DNA of 60,000 bases from Adiantum capillus-veneris (lineage: Eukaryota > Streptophyta > Polypodiopsida > Polypodiales > Pteridaceae): the NCBI GenBank assembly GCA_014529385.2, contig CM043962.1, positions 127,543,470-127,603,469 on the forward strand, in the 5' to 3' direction. A program made the translations under genes and the position numbers. The notes beneath the pieces are model-generated. The model was not told where the DNA came from. It ran no database searches and was given only the letters and a program-made list of their open reading frames with translations. Shown here in pieces: positions 20,901 to 32,900 of this stretch (position 1 is the stretch's first letter; each line of letters opens with the position of its first letter).

Positions 20901-21610
20901 TCACAAATATTGTCACTATGAGCAGGTCAAACAATATCATGGGTCCTATTTCAGATCAGCAAGGATTGATAGAATGTATTTGCGTGCCAACCTACTATTG
21001 GCGGATATGCCACGAGCAGATGCTAGCATAGCAAGAACTAAACCAACATACCAAAATGTCGACCAATGATGTAGCTCGACCAACAGGCATGTGGAAGAAA
21101 ATAGATGGTTATCAAACACCTATTCAACCTTCTAAGACAATCACTACTCAAGGAAATCAAACCCAAACATCCATGTGCTTATGATTGCAATACAACCTAC
21201 AACGCTCACGCTACCAGAATCAAGACCAAAAGTCCTCAAATTCCCTCAAAACTCGTAGGTAATCCTCTACTTACCTAGAGGCCACTACTCTCTAGAATCT
21301 AACCCTATATCCCACCTGTAACCACTTGGTGCAGCAAATGCCCATGAAGATAGGCAGTCTATTACACGTCACCGATTCTCAACATGCATGATCCAAATGT
21401 GTAGCTCATATCTCTATGAACCTAATGGTATGAAGAACTCGCAAATAGACACCCAATTTGCAAGATAACTCACTCAAAAGCTCGTGGATCTCCTCTCACA
21501 ATAGAACCAAAACCTCATATGCTTGGAGTTGGGTGAGTATCCCTTGCCATTGCTAACTCGTTGGTGGTGTCACCTTTGCAATGGTTGCTTTATAGCATGT
21601 GTAGTGAAGA
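20901..21610. other. Unassigned stretch
   Basis: No recognisable coding or structural signal. Short frames (20869-21069) look like chance. Part of it may belong to the LTR of unit E, whose far end could not be set. Confidence 0.35.
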
Positions 21611-21618
21611 GATAAGAC

Positions 21619-21975
<357 letters not shown>

Positions 21976-21990
21976 CTCCCCCCCTTCATG
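21976..21990 (-). other. Polypurine tract of unit E
   Basis: On the minus strand CATGAAGGGGGGGAG lies directly before TGTTGATTGG, the position and composition of a plus-strand primer. Confidence 0.75.
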
Positions 21991-22326
21991 TCCATGTCAT
22001 CCCTGACATGACTGGTCCATGTCTTTGACTGGTCTTTAGTCCGTTCCTTTTCTAAATAGAACTCCAATGGCTTAATCATCTTCAAGTATGATTCCTATCT
22101 GATACTCCTTGTTGGTCCAAAAACCTTGATTTCATATGTAAAAAAGCATGTATATAAAGCCTTTTCAAAGGCTTGTATGTGGAAGCTAGGTTAAAAAATC
22201 AAACTTTGATAGAAGTGGTGCAGCACTTGTGGCGAGGGCTGACTGGAGAGGTCAGATGCCAATTTGAAAACATTTTTTCCCGATTGATAGTAGACTTGAG
22301 TCTGTAGCTTTGTGCGGCATGAATGC

Positions 22327-22934
22327 CTAGATGCAGGCTAGCAATGTTCGGCACATCTTTCTTAGCATCACAAACATCAAATCAGGAGAGCCATTGACGA
22401 GCTTAATGGCGTCCGTTAGGGTTTTCACCATATAAATCCCACCTTTATTATCTCCTTCTTTGGGTGGTGGAAGATTAGGGTAATTCATCCAAGAGGGATG
22501 CTTTTCCAAAAGCCTTGAGTGGTCCTTCCATTTTCTCATCCTCGATACTGGGCAAAAAGAAACATCATCTCTTACCGGCTCTCTTAGAGACTTCTTGATC
22601 TTTTTTGTCACCCTCAAAGAGCGGTGTCATCTCCTCTGCTTGAATTTGTTTCTTCAATGTGAGAACCTCATATTTAAGCAGAGGGTAAGGGAGGGATGGC
22701 TGCATCCACTCTTCTCTAATCACATTAGTATCTAGCCTTAGAATCCCCACAAAGTGTAGCATCCTATACTCACAGTGTATGGCTGCTCTAGCACTCTCTT
22801 CAGTGCCTTGCTCTATCAAATTTTGGAGACGGGCCTCGTCTTGTGCTGCCAGCTCATGTCCTTCTTCTTGAATTTGTGGAAGTATTTTCATCAATATAGG
22901 TTCCTTTGAGCTGTTTTCAATCTCCATAGGATCT
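22327..22934 (-). pseudogene. Unit E accessory ORF, C-terminal part
   Basis: Two overlapping minus-strand frames (22927-22565 and 22617-22327) form one protein-like stretch joined by a shift: an acidic, helical section (LQNLIEQGTEESARAAIHCE), a Lys/Glu-rich link, then KWKDHSRLLEKHPSWMNYPN and a closing helix. The frame runs out of the left border of element D; with D and one target copy removed it stays open into the minus strand at 53428 and beyond for some 30 codons. It is followed by a stop, a non-coding gap, a polypurine tract and an LTR, the order expected of a 3' ORF in an LTR retrotransposon. No known domain recognised. Confidence 0.55.
22930..22934 (+). repeat. Target site duplication of element D (GATCT)
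   Basis: GATCT before the 5' LTR against GCTCT after the 3' LTR (53423-53427): four of five bases agree, fitting an old insertion. Confidence 0.65.
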
Positions 22935-23436
22935 TGTAGATGGCGGAGGCAGTGTCATTAGGTGGGAACCAGCTCTTGGAAATCCGAGCAACGGACCATT
23001 CAATAATTACCATGACGATTACCATAGTAACTGCAAAAAGCTATAAATAGGACCCAATACATTGTAATCGGGTTGGAAATTGTTGGATGTACTTTTGAGT
23101 TGTTTTATCTTTTGACTTCCTACTCTTAGTGTATGATTGTAGTCTTGAAGTTGTTCATAGGCTACATTATCCAAACTTGTACTCTTACTTTGTAATTCCT
23201 AATATAGTAGTCAACTACACTTTAGCTAGATATGCTTTGTATCCATTTCTTCTGAATCTGAATCTGAACACTAATTCCAGTCATTCTAATTCTCAGTAGA
23301 TGTATTCCAGTTCATATAACTGTTCTAGCTCAGTTTCTATCTTTTCTCCAGTCCTACTGATTGAACTAATGAATCACTAGTAGTTGTAAACTCTAACACT
23401 GGAATCAGCTATCTAAAGAGATTATCTTCAATTCCA
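22935..23436 (+). repeat. 5' LTR of element D
   Basis: 502 bp, TG...CA, with TATAAATA at 23042-23049. Matches 52901-53422 along its length, including the CTGAATCTGAATCTGAA run and the ends TGTAGATGG and AATTCCA. About nine differences in the first 117 bases. The following TTTTGGCAATCACG is a degenerate primer site I cannot assign to a tRNA. Confidence 0.88.
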
Positions 23437-23514
23437 TTTTGGCAATCACGATGGCTAGATCTGTTGCTCATTGACTAGCAGACTCCTCTCCCAGTTTGAG
23501 TTTCAACTGTAGTA

Positions 23515-24215
23515 ATGGCACCCAAACGCAGTCGTGGTCGAAAACCATCCTACCGTGTTGACCCTATTCCTGAGGAGTCAAAAAGAGACTTTGATCCCAA
23601 GGATGAACAATTAACTGACACTGAGGCTCGGGAGGAGCACAGTCATGCTGATGAGCCACATGACTCTCAACATTCCAGTCAGTCCAGACGACATAGGACT
23701 GAAATGGAAGAACGCAAGGCCAAGAGTTCTCGGACCACACAGGGAGACAATGGTGTCAAAGGCACTAAAGGAAGTCATCATAGTTCTAGTAGAAAAGATA
23801 GAGAGAAGACAGAAACTAAGACGGAGGCAGAAATTAAGTGGGATGCAGACACAGACTATTGTAAGGAGGTTGCAAAAAGGAGTAGGATTCCAAGGTGAGA
23901 AGAGGATTAAATGAGGTTGATAGACATGATTACACATCGTCATTGAAAATTTCTTTTCCCATGTTCAAAGGGGTAAAGAAGGAGGACCTGGATGTTCATA
24001 TCCAAGCCTTTGAGCAGTATGATGAGTTAAAAAATATTGATGAAGATGATTGGAGTGACTACTTTCTGCAAACATTAAAAGAGGCAGCAAGGAAATGGTA
24101 CTACCATTATCCGGCTTGTCAACTCAGATCATATAATAAACTGCTTAAAGCTTTCCGACTGAAATATTCAGACAACAGAGGGGATGAGGATATACTCTAT
24201 AGATGGATAAGATAA
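23515..24215 (+). pseudogene. Gag of element D (frameshifted)
   Basis: Two frames: 23515-23898 (127 codons, basic and acidic, starting MAPKRSRGRKPSYR) and 23895-24215 (a shift near 23895). The second has the retrotransposon Gag core, FPMFKGVKKEDLDVHIQAFE, then ARKWYYHYPACQLRSYNKLL, ending in a stop. The start lies about 80 bases after the 5' LTR, as expected for gag. The frameshift and the stop near 24213 inactivate it. Confidence 0.82.
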
Positions 24216-25130
24216 GGCAGGTAAAATTGTCAGTCAGAAGCTACGTTGAGAAATCAAGGAACTAAATAGACAACTGCAGGAACCACCATCCGAAAAGTGG
24301 TTGTGAGCATGGTTTTTGAATGGGTTTTGCAGTAAGAATCTTAGGGAGCAGGAGGTGCCAGCACCAACCAAGAAATTCAATGATTTGGTGCAGCGGGCCA
24401 TGAAGCTCGAACAACAAGCTAAGATTTAAAAGAGTCATAAGAAGAGGAGGTCCAGTAGTAGCAGTACTTCTACTGAAGATTCTGAGTCCAATAGAGCCTC
24501 TAGTAGCTCTGAAAGCAGTTCAGATGAAAGAACCAAAGACAAGACTAAGAAAGGATCTAAGTCTAGAAAGATTGAAGAGATGGTCCGACAAATTGCTGAA
24601 ATTAGCCAGACCAAACAGCCGGTAAGAAGAATAGAAACCTTGTGTTTAAAGTGTAAATCTAAAGACCATGTTTCAAATGAATGTCCACAGTGTACGTATT
24701 GCAAAGCCTATGGCCATTTATGGAATAATTGTGGTATTTGAATTCATCATTTTAAAAAGGGAAAAGATTTGTCAGTGGTAGCATTCACCAATGTTGAACC
24801 AGTAAGAGTGGAAACTATCAGTGTTTCTCAAGAAGAAAAACCGGGTGTAAGTGGTATTGGAGCAAGGTGCGGTATATACCAAGCGGGTACCAGCCAAGGC
24901 CGAGGTCATGGTAATTGTTAGCATCAAAGCCTAAATTGCTATACATGTGGTAAGTATGGGCATTTCACGGCTCAGTGCCCAGAAACACTTGGAGCTGCCG
25001 ATACCGAGGCAAAGGTTCGAGAACAAGTTCCTGTACGAGCAGTTACAAGAAGTAAAGGGGTCGTGATTGAGGAAATTTTAGAAAGTCTAGCAAAACCAAT
25101 CACTCCTGAAAGTAGAAAATGGGCTTAGCA
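24216..25130 (+). pseudogene. Nucleocapsid region of element D with two zinc knuckles
   Basis: Broken frame continuing Gag. A Ser-rich stretch (24440-24530) is followed by a double-CX2C block (CLKCKSKDHVSNEC at about 24640-24690, then CTYCKAYGHLWNNC) and a CCHC knuckle CYTCGKYGHFTAQC (about 24940-24981). Several stops (24428, 24739, 24919) interrupt it. Two or more knuckles are common in Athila/Tat Gag. Confidence 0.7.
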
Positions 25131-25576
25131 GAGAGAGGTGTGTAAGGCCAAGGATAGAGAAAAGGTGGTTGATGAATGACAAGAGCAAAGAGAACTAGCG
25201 GCAAAAATCACTGAGGATTTAGCCAAGAAGCTGCCAGAGCAACCAAAGAGTTTTGATGCCCGGGTCATTCATAAGATACCTACCCAGTTGTCTGAAACAA
25301 CACAACCAAATCAATCAAAGCCTGGGATGCCTGAGACCATGTCGGCTCCAGTACAAGGGTTGATGGAAGAGTTGGAAACTGCTAAAGGAGCTGAAAGCAC
25401 TGAACCAAAGAAATAGTATTGTGAAGATAATGCCAGTTCTTCAAGTTATGACAACAACTCTGATCATGAAAAAAAGGAAATTCATGTCAAAATTTGTGAC
25501 AAATTCACCAACTCACTGTGGAGTTAGAAGACATTACAAGAACTCTACCTGAAGCAACAAAATTCACAGGTAGAAA

Positions 25577-26008
25577 ATGAAGGCTGAGGCGGAGGCCACA
25601 TTAATAGACTTGACAACTATTAGAGATGATAAAGTGCCGGTGATTCAGGCGGACTACAAAGTGAGGAAACAGTGGGAACCACTCTCAAGCGTCATACTAG
25701 ATGGAGGAGCATGGTTAAACATTTTGGGAGTACATCTTCAGCAAAGGATGGGAATTACTAACCTAAAACTAGCACCTTTCAAAGTCCTAATGGTGGATCA
25801 TCGAGTGGTATAGGCAACTAGAATGGTAGAGAATATGCAAATACGAGTGGTCAAAGCAAAGTTCAAAGCCAGTTTCCTAGTACTAGATGTGCAAGGAGCG
25901 TATGGGATGCTACTAGGACACCCATGGCTACAAACGGCACAGGTTGTTCACGACTATTCTAATCAGACTTTGACAATACAAGGGGTCGGTAGCAGAATCC
26001 AGATGTAG
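25577..26008 (+). pseudogene. Protease of element D
   Basis: A retropepsin-like stretch: VILDGGAWLNIL at about 25690-25725 holds the D-G-G form of the active site, and a later hydrophobic section (SFLVLDVQGAYGMLLGHPWL, about 25873-25932) matches the usual LGxPWL block. A TAG at 25811 splits it. It ends near the element C insertion point. Confidence 0.75.
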
Positions 26009-26428
26009 ACGAATAACACCAGAAGTTGGAGAAAGGAATTGAGACCCAAAGAGCTCTGCCACAAGTACAAGGTGAGGAAAATCGAGAAAATGTTGGAAGC
26101 TATGAATATTTTTCCATTGACAGAGATAGATCTCAATGCATTTTTAATAAACAAAGATGAAGCTAAAAAACAAAAGAAACAATTTCCATAACAGTTCACT
26201 AAACTGAGTTCAAGAGAACGTCTAGTGAGGATAACTGGAAGGCCAGAAGAACCAATTGAGTTCAGCACACTAGCAGAATTGGCATGCTCTAGAGGAGCTA
26301 CTGGAAATTAGAATGGTAATTCAGAGCTCAGAGAATCGTCCTGGCATTATGCTGAGGAGTCAACTAAGAGAAAGGGTGGAGGACCTAACTGGTTGCTTCC
26401 AGATGATCAAGAGATAGAGGAATGGAAT

Positions 26429-26433
26429 TTAGG
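26429..26433 (+). repeat. Target site duplication of element C (TTAGG)
   Basis: TTAGG before the 5' LTR of C; repeated exactly at 45922-45926. Confidence 0.95.
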
Positions 26434-27137
26434 TGTAAGGTCTCTAATTTCAAATTTCACACAATTTCTATTACACATTTGAATTTTTTTAAACCATCAA
26501 TCATTATTTAAGATATTCGAGTTCAAATTATGAATCGTAGGTTGAGAAAACCTAGAATTAATTTACGCTACAAAATTTTGACATGTTTAGCTATATGAAT
26601 CACTAAGTAACTTATTGCAAGCTTATTTATTGATTGTAGAATTTTCTTTTACTACTGTAAAGTTAATATAAGACAGTAAAGTTTAACTTAAAAATGTAAA
26701 GTAAATTATCATTAAGGAAATAAATAAAATAATTATAAAGACAAAAGAATACACAGGGATGACAAATGAAGGCACATGGACTCACCTGGACTCACATAGG
26801 AGGGGACAAAGTGGGACACACTGTCACATGAAAAGGAGAGGCTAGTCTTGACTAATCTTAATGAGGGGGGGTAGTGTGGCCTTATCTTTTGATGATAATG
26901 ACAAAGTGGTCAAGCTGATGGGTACCACAAGGGTACCAAAAACGCGGGTATGATTTTTGAAATAGAGCATCCATGCTCACACTTTAGACATAGAGATTGC
27001 CTCTATAGCGCTCACGAAGTGCTGCCACTTCTCTTAGAGAGAAGGCGTACACAAACCACTAATAGAGCAAAAACTCTAGTGGACTAATAAGGTGCGTATT
27101 AATTGAGCATTCAATTAACTTTAGGAATGATGCATAT

Positions 27138-27535
27138 GTGCTATCTCCTACTCTAATCTCTCTAATAGATTAGTAAGATTCAATTAGCTATGTGTGTGTG
27201 TGTGTGTGCTATCTCTTACTCTAATCTCTCTAATAGATTAGTAAGATTCAATTAGTTTTAAGAAGGATATGTGTGTATGTGTGCTATCTCTTACTCTAAT
27301 TTCTCTAATAGATTAGTAAGATTCAATTAGCTTTAAGAAGGATATGTGTGTGTGCGTGCTATCTCTTACTCTAATTTCTCTAATAGATTAGTAAGATTCA
27401 ATTAGCTTTAGAAAAGGATGTGTGTGTGTGTTCTCTTTTACTCTAATCTTTCTAATGGATTAGTAAGATTCAATTAACTTTAGAAAATATGTGTGTGTAT
27501 GTTTTCTCTTACTCTAATCTCTCTAAGTATACATA
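27138..27535 (+). repeat. Minisatellite in the LTR of C (six ~70-76-bp units)
   Basis: Units share CTATCTCTTACTCTAAT, CTCTAATAGATTAGTAAG and ATTCAATTAG, and end in a GT-rich linker (TGTGTGTATGTG). The last unit is partial. The 3' LTR has the same array at 43914-44275, its first unit cut by element B. Confidence 0.9.
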
Positions 27536-27971
27536 CTCTCTCTAGTTAGTACATCTTCATTGCATAGTTAATTGAAAGTTAATACATAAGAGAACTCGTC
27601 ATATTCTTATTATACATGATGAAATTCTCATTCAACAATTTGATTGTCAATCAGATTAAGTAGAATTTCAAATAATACTAAAAATTGATTTAGTTGAAGT
27701 ATAGAAATGGAAGTTAGAATTGGATTAGAAATGTCATGCATAAAAGTAATGCGTTCCTAAACTTTCACTCATAGTTTACACACTTAATTTTTGATTAATT
27801 AAGATTAACAAACATTTGATGTATAGAAATTAGATGTAGAACAACAACACTAAGTGTGAATCCGAGTTAGCGAGGGTTCAAATTACAGACTCTCTTTGGA
27901 AACAAGGAGATTACTAGGAAAATTGACCAATTTAAAGTTCTAAGTGTATAACATAAATGTAGTACAAAAAA

Positions 27972-28094
27972 ATGGCTCCAAAGCGTGCTCGAACACAAGG
28001 TGCTAATGATCATGTAGCCAGTACAAGTAACGGGGGAACTCCTGCGGAACATGCTATGTCTCCACCAATCGAACCAATTGGAGCTATGGTACAG
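27972..28094 (+). CDS. Putative first Gag exon inside the LTR of C
   Basis: An open frame of 41 codons starts at ATG 27972 (MAPKRARTQGANDH..., a start typical of gypsy Gag) and ends with ATG-GTA-CAG directly before GTTAGT, a good splice donor. An acceptor, TATATATTGCACAG, ends at 29985, and the sequence from 29986 is in frame with the Gag body (117 bases, 39 codons, before the ATG at 30103). Joined this way the phase is 0 and a complete Gag N-terminus results. The 3' LTR copy (44714-44836) keeps both the frame and the donor. Seen: frame, splice-site sequences, phase. Inferred: that splicing happens. Upstream ATGs in the roughly 1-kb leader are a weakness of the model. Confidence 0.55.
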
Positions 28095-28797
28095 GTTAGT
28101 ATTGCAGTTTCAGGTTATGCATCATTGCATATGCGAGACCATAGGAATATATTATTTACCTTATGAAAAGAAAACACGGACCGAAACCAAGGGGCTTAAC
28201 CCCAAGAAACTCGGCATATGTTTGACAAGTAGGAAAGAATGTCTGGTTAAACTGGTTGCTATAGGAAAGAATGTTTGTCCAAAACCTTCGGTATGGTTTC
28301 TCTCAAGTCTCTCTACTTATTAGTGCTGGTATTATGTGGCAGTTGTCGAGGCGTGAGATGACGCCTAGGATGGCACCGCTGATGCTGTGGTGGGAGTACA
28401 CCCAGATTAGCCCAGCTGGATACTACATTTTTGTTTTGCCGTGGAGTGAGGATGACACCCAGATTGGCACCGTTGTTGTTGTGGCTGGAGTACGTCCAGA
28501 TTAGCACAACGAGTACTTGTCGAGCGGTATGGGATTCTCATGAGGACAAGGGTTTTTATAAATAATGTATACATTGATCGGACATAATAGCGCTAGTAGA
28601 GATTCTTGAGTGAACCTGATCCAACGGTTGTTGGTTTAAAATTGGACGACTTCTTGTTTGACTATTGTTTGTAATACTGTTTGAAGGGCTGCTTTAATGA
28701 ACCAGTATCATAAATAAAGTAAAGAAACATGTATGTTTAAACAATGTGGTAGTAATTAGATAACAAAAGAAGGGTGAGTGTGGTGTGGAAAGTGGGA

Positions 28798-28851
28798 GAA
28801 TGATACCCCGACGGTATCATTCTATGGACGGGTGGACCCGATGAGTCGGGT
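28798..28851 (+). other. Double hairpin in the LTR of C
   Basis: Hairpin 1: GAATGATACC / GGTATCATTC, a perfect 10-bp stem with a 5-base loop (28798-28822). Hairpin 2: ACCCGA-TGAG-TCGGGT, a perfect 6-bp stem (28836-28851). The whole block is unchanged in the 3' LTR (about 45539-45592) although neighbouring LTR sequence differs by several percent. Confidence 0.65.
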
Positions 28852-29180
28852 AACTTTCCAACGCTAGAAATTATTTTTTTAAGTCATAAATCTTAAAAGA
28901 GACAAACCTTGGCGGCTGTGCTTCTGAAACATGGAGAAAAAAGCGCACAGGTTGATCACTCTAAGATTTATACTTTTAGGTATAATTGATTATAGATAGT
29001 TTTTAGATAGGGTTATGGTGGTCACGCTCTGCCATAGCGAGATAGGACCAATCCTTCACTAACGGTTCATGCCCGTGGCTACGTAGTAACTAAGGCAATG
29101 TCTGTTGGTTTTTCTTTTTCAGGATTGGAGACCTATCAAAGGTACTCCGCTCCTCTCAAAAAGGGGCAGGGACCTCACAC

Positions 29181-29193
29181 TGGTATCAGAGCC
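29181..29193 (+). other. Primer binding site of element C
   Basis: TGGTATCAGAGCC, an exact complement of the initiator tRNA-Met 3' end, one base after the LTR. Confidence 0.95.
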
Positions 29194-29311
29194 TAGGTTA
29201 AAGCTTGGGGAGATTTTTAGATTGATATTTGGATATTGAAGGATGCGAATGTTTGAAATAATAGAAGAACCTAGAAAAATTGTTTTGAGTTTTATATGGT
29301 ATTCAAGATTG

Positions 29312-29815
29312 AACTTTCCTGGTACAAGAAAATGTTCATTCAGCCTACCAAAAATTTCAGGTGTTCACCATTATGTTTGAAAATGCATGCCAATCACCAA
29401 ATTATCAGTTTCGAAAAAGGGTGATGATGATTTTGGATAGGGTGTTTGCACCACCTATCCCAAGGATGCATAGAGGATGGGGCATCAACTGGAGTCCATC
29501 TGGAGGAATCTATACCATCGATGCTGACAAGATATGGTGCATGGATACCAACCTCAAGAAACTTTGATGGGAAGAGGAGTTAAAAGTCATCGAAGTTTAT
29601 GTTTTCATTGGTACTAAGAATCCAGATGCTACCATTATCTTGGGAGGAGAAAAGATATCTCAGACTCAATGGGTCTATAACCAAGTTACAAAAGTTATCC
29701 ATGGTGGTAGGATTCGACCCATATGTGTATCTCGTAGCTTGCAAGGGTCAAAGGAAACTTATTATTTTGATCCTTTAGCCTATCCTTTTGTAGTCACTAA
29801 ACTCAAAATATAGAG
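29312..29815 (+). pseudogene. Unknown coding-like frame between primer site and gag in C
   Basis: One frame is open for about 168 codons with a single TGA at 29565-29567. The composition is protein-like rather than low-complexity (pieces include ENACQSPNYQFRKRVMMILD, WGINWSPSGGIYTIDADKI and DATIILGGEKISQTQW). It is not Gag and I do not recognise it. It may be a captured host gene fragment or an extra 5' ORF of the family. It lies wholly inside the proposed intron. Confidence 0.5.
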
Positions 29816-29985
29816 ACATTACAATCCTTGTACCTAAAGACTACCAACCTTGGTAGAAAATAATGTGTATATAAATAAAGTTTAAATTAATATTACCTTT
29901 TGTTTGTATTATTGTTCAAGTCTTGCCTTAAAGTGGATTAAAGTTAGAGTATCCAATAAAGTTTCACTTAATATATATTGCACAG

Positions 29986-32900
29986 AGTGCGGTGTACACA
30001 TCTCTTCAAGAGAAAAAGCTACTTCTCAAGCAAGCTAAACTTCCCTCTTTCAAAGGGGAAGGAGCCCTAGTTGAGCGCGATGCAGAAGTGTGACTCGAAG
30101 AGATGGAGGATTATTTTACTGCTGCTGGTACTACTCCCGATAACCAAGCAATGTTGGCTATGTTTCTTCTCACGAGGGATGCCAAGCTTTGGTGGAAACA
30201 ACACTGCAAAGATAATCAAGTAGCTCAAAACACTCAAACTTGGAAAGACATTAAGTATGTTGTCAAAGGACGTTATCTTCCACCTGCACACGAATCCCTT
30301 AAGATGAATGAATTCTTCAACTTACATCAGTTTCATCTTACAGTGGAAGAATACTACTCCAAATTTGTAACTCTTAGGCGCTATGCTCTGCCAATGACCG
30401 CAGATCAACAAGTAGCCCGTTTCTGCCAAGAGCTAAATGCTCCTTTAAATACTCGTATAGAAGCCATGAGGCCTGTAAATTTGCAAGATGCTCTTTTAAG
30501 AGCTAAACCCTTATCTAAAGAGATATCAAACTCTAAAAGGGTACGAAATGGAAATTTAAGGAATGCTGGAAGGAGAGGACGGCCTATGATGTGGAACCAA
30601 AGGCAAGTTCACCCAGTTCACCAAACTCATCCAATAGTTGCAGCTTCAGCAAATGGAGCTCAAAATGCAGATCTTAGATGTTATGAATGCAACGAGCTAG
30701 GACATTTCAGAAATGTAAGCCCTAGGCGAGTCTCCACAACAAATACACCTAATCGAGCTAGAGGACGAGGCCAAATAATAAATCGTGGAGGAATAAATGG
30801 AGGACGAGGTCGAGGGCGCGGAATGGCTGCCAGAGTTAATGCTATCATAGGAGAACCAACATTGGGAGAAGAACAAGAAGAAAGAGCAACTCTACATGCT
30901 GCAATTGATAACCCAAGAGCAAGACAACAATATGTTGTCATTCAAACACCTGCAAATCATCAAGGTGAAAAATTTGAGCTTCTTATTGATTGTGGCAGTA
31001 CTCATTCTTTCTTGTCACCTAAATGTTTAAGGAGGTTGGGACTTAATCAACACCTTGCAAGAAATATGAGATTTGAATTAGCCAATGGAAAGGAGGTGTT
31101 ATCTCAGTACACTGTGGGAAAAATAGATTTCAAGTTGGGAGAATACTCTACTTCTACTACTTTTCGAACCTTACCCATAGGAATCTATGATGGAATTCTT
31201 GGAATGGATTGGTTAGCCAATCATAATGCCAATATCCATTGTGCCCAAGGAAGTGTTACTTTTGTGGACAACCAAGGTCAAGAAGTCACTATTCAAGGCC
31301 AGAATGGACGGCCAAAAGCTTAGTTGGTCAAAGCTAATCGTCTTTTGAAAGGGTTACGCAAGGGTCAACAAATTTTTGTAGTCAAGCTAAACAAAGTAGA
31401 AAAATCTTCTTCCAACCCTGAACCAATGTGGCTAGAAGAATTTTCGGATGTTTTCCCCACTGAACTTTCTGAACTACCACCACCTAGGGAGGTAGACCAT
31501 GAAATCAAAATTTTTCCAGGTAGTGAACCAGTCTCAAGAGCACCGTACAAGATGTCACTTCCAGAGGCTATAGAACTCAAGGAGCAGCTCAAACAGTTGA
31601 TTGAGCAAGGGTTTATCCGACCTAGTACATCTCCATGGGGTGCACCTGTTCTCTTCCAAAAGAAAAAGGATGGCTCTCTTCGACTTTGCATAGATTATAG
31701 GGGCTTAAATCAGGTTACCATCAAGAATAAATATCCAATTCCTCGTATTGACGAGATGCTAGATAGATTACACGGAGCCAAAATATTCACAAAGATCGAT
31801 CTTCGATCTGGCTATCATCAAATTCGAATCCAGGAGGCTGATATCTCCAAAACAGCTTTCAACACTCCTTATGGTCATTATGAATTTACAGTGATGGCTT
31901 TCGGACTTAAGAATGCTCCTGCAACTTTCAATTTCCTGATGCACGATATCTTTAGAGAATTCTTGGACGATTTTGTCCTAGTATTCTTTGACGATATCTT
32001 AATTTATTCCAAATCAGAGGAAGAGCATGAAGGACATGTTAGGAAAGTGTTAGAGCTTTTACGCCAAAATAAGCTGTATGAAAAGAAAAGAAAATGTACC
32101 TTCTTTACCCCTAAGGTCTGTTACTTAGGGTTTATCATTTCACCTGAAGGAGTCTCTGTTGACCCTGACAAAGTCAAAGATATTGTGGAATGGCCTCAAC
32201 CCACTTCACAAACCGAAGTCAGAGGGTTCTTAGGTATCACAGGGTGGTACAGGATCTTTGTAAAGGACTATGCTCTTAAATCTGCACCACTAACCGACTT
32301 GCTAAAGAAAGGAGCTACGATACTTTGGGAAGAAAAACATGAATCTTGCTTCAAACAGCTTAAGGAGTATCTTGCTTCAGAACATCTCTTAAAACTTCCA
32401 GATTTCACCCAAGAATTTGAGGTGATCACAAATGCTAGTAACCTTGCATTAGGAGGAGTCCTTACTCAAGAAGGAAGGACTATAGCTTTTACTTCTCGGA
32501 AGCTTAGGATTCATGAAGTGAGTTATGCTACACATGATTTAGAATTGCTAGCAGTTATTCATGCTCTCAAGCTATGGAGGCATTATCTATTGGGACGCAA
32601 ATTCCAATTGGTAACAGATCACAAGAGCCTTAAGTGGATTTTTACCCAACCTAACCTTAACATGAGACAGAGGAGATGGATAGAGCTCATGCACGAATAT
32701 GATTTTGATATTAAATTTAGACCAGGTAAGGATAATGTTGTGGAAGATGCCCTAAGCCGTAAAGCTTTTCTGGGGGCAATTTCCATGGCTAACAACCCTA
32801 TTTTAGACAAGGTCTCGGATGCTGCTGTCAGAGATGCAGATTACCAGATGCTTGCTAGTATCCTACGTGAAGAGAGGGTATCATCAAATCAGTCTAAACC

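Larger units (their letters stand above)
26434..29179 (+). repeat. 5' LTR of element C
   Basis: 2,746 bp, TGTAAGG...CTCACA. It contains a six-unit minisatellite (27138-27535), an open 41-codon frame ending in a splice-donor-like site (27972-28094) and two perfect hairpins (28798-28851). Relative to the 3' LTR it lacks 88 bp at the 26960/26961 junction, and with them the TATA box. Confidence 0.93.
28095..29985 (+). other. Putative intron of element C (LTR to gag)
   Basis: 1,891 bases between GTTAGT and ...TTGCACAG. It would remove the end of the LTR, the primer binding site, two hairpins (28798-28851) and an unexplained coding-like frame (29312-29815). Spliced RNA could be translated but not reverse transcribed from the normal primer site, so genome and message would be separate RNAs. 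Confidence 0.5.

Noticed and set aside
28836-28860. Hammerhead ribozyme (the CGATGAGTC string is reminiscent of the core)
   Set aside because: The CUGAUGA box is not exact and no GAAA box follows the stem.
31321-31323. Programmed stop readthrough between protease and RT in C
   Set aside because: The place would be suitable, but two further stops and the damaged zinc knuckle show general decay.
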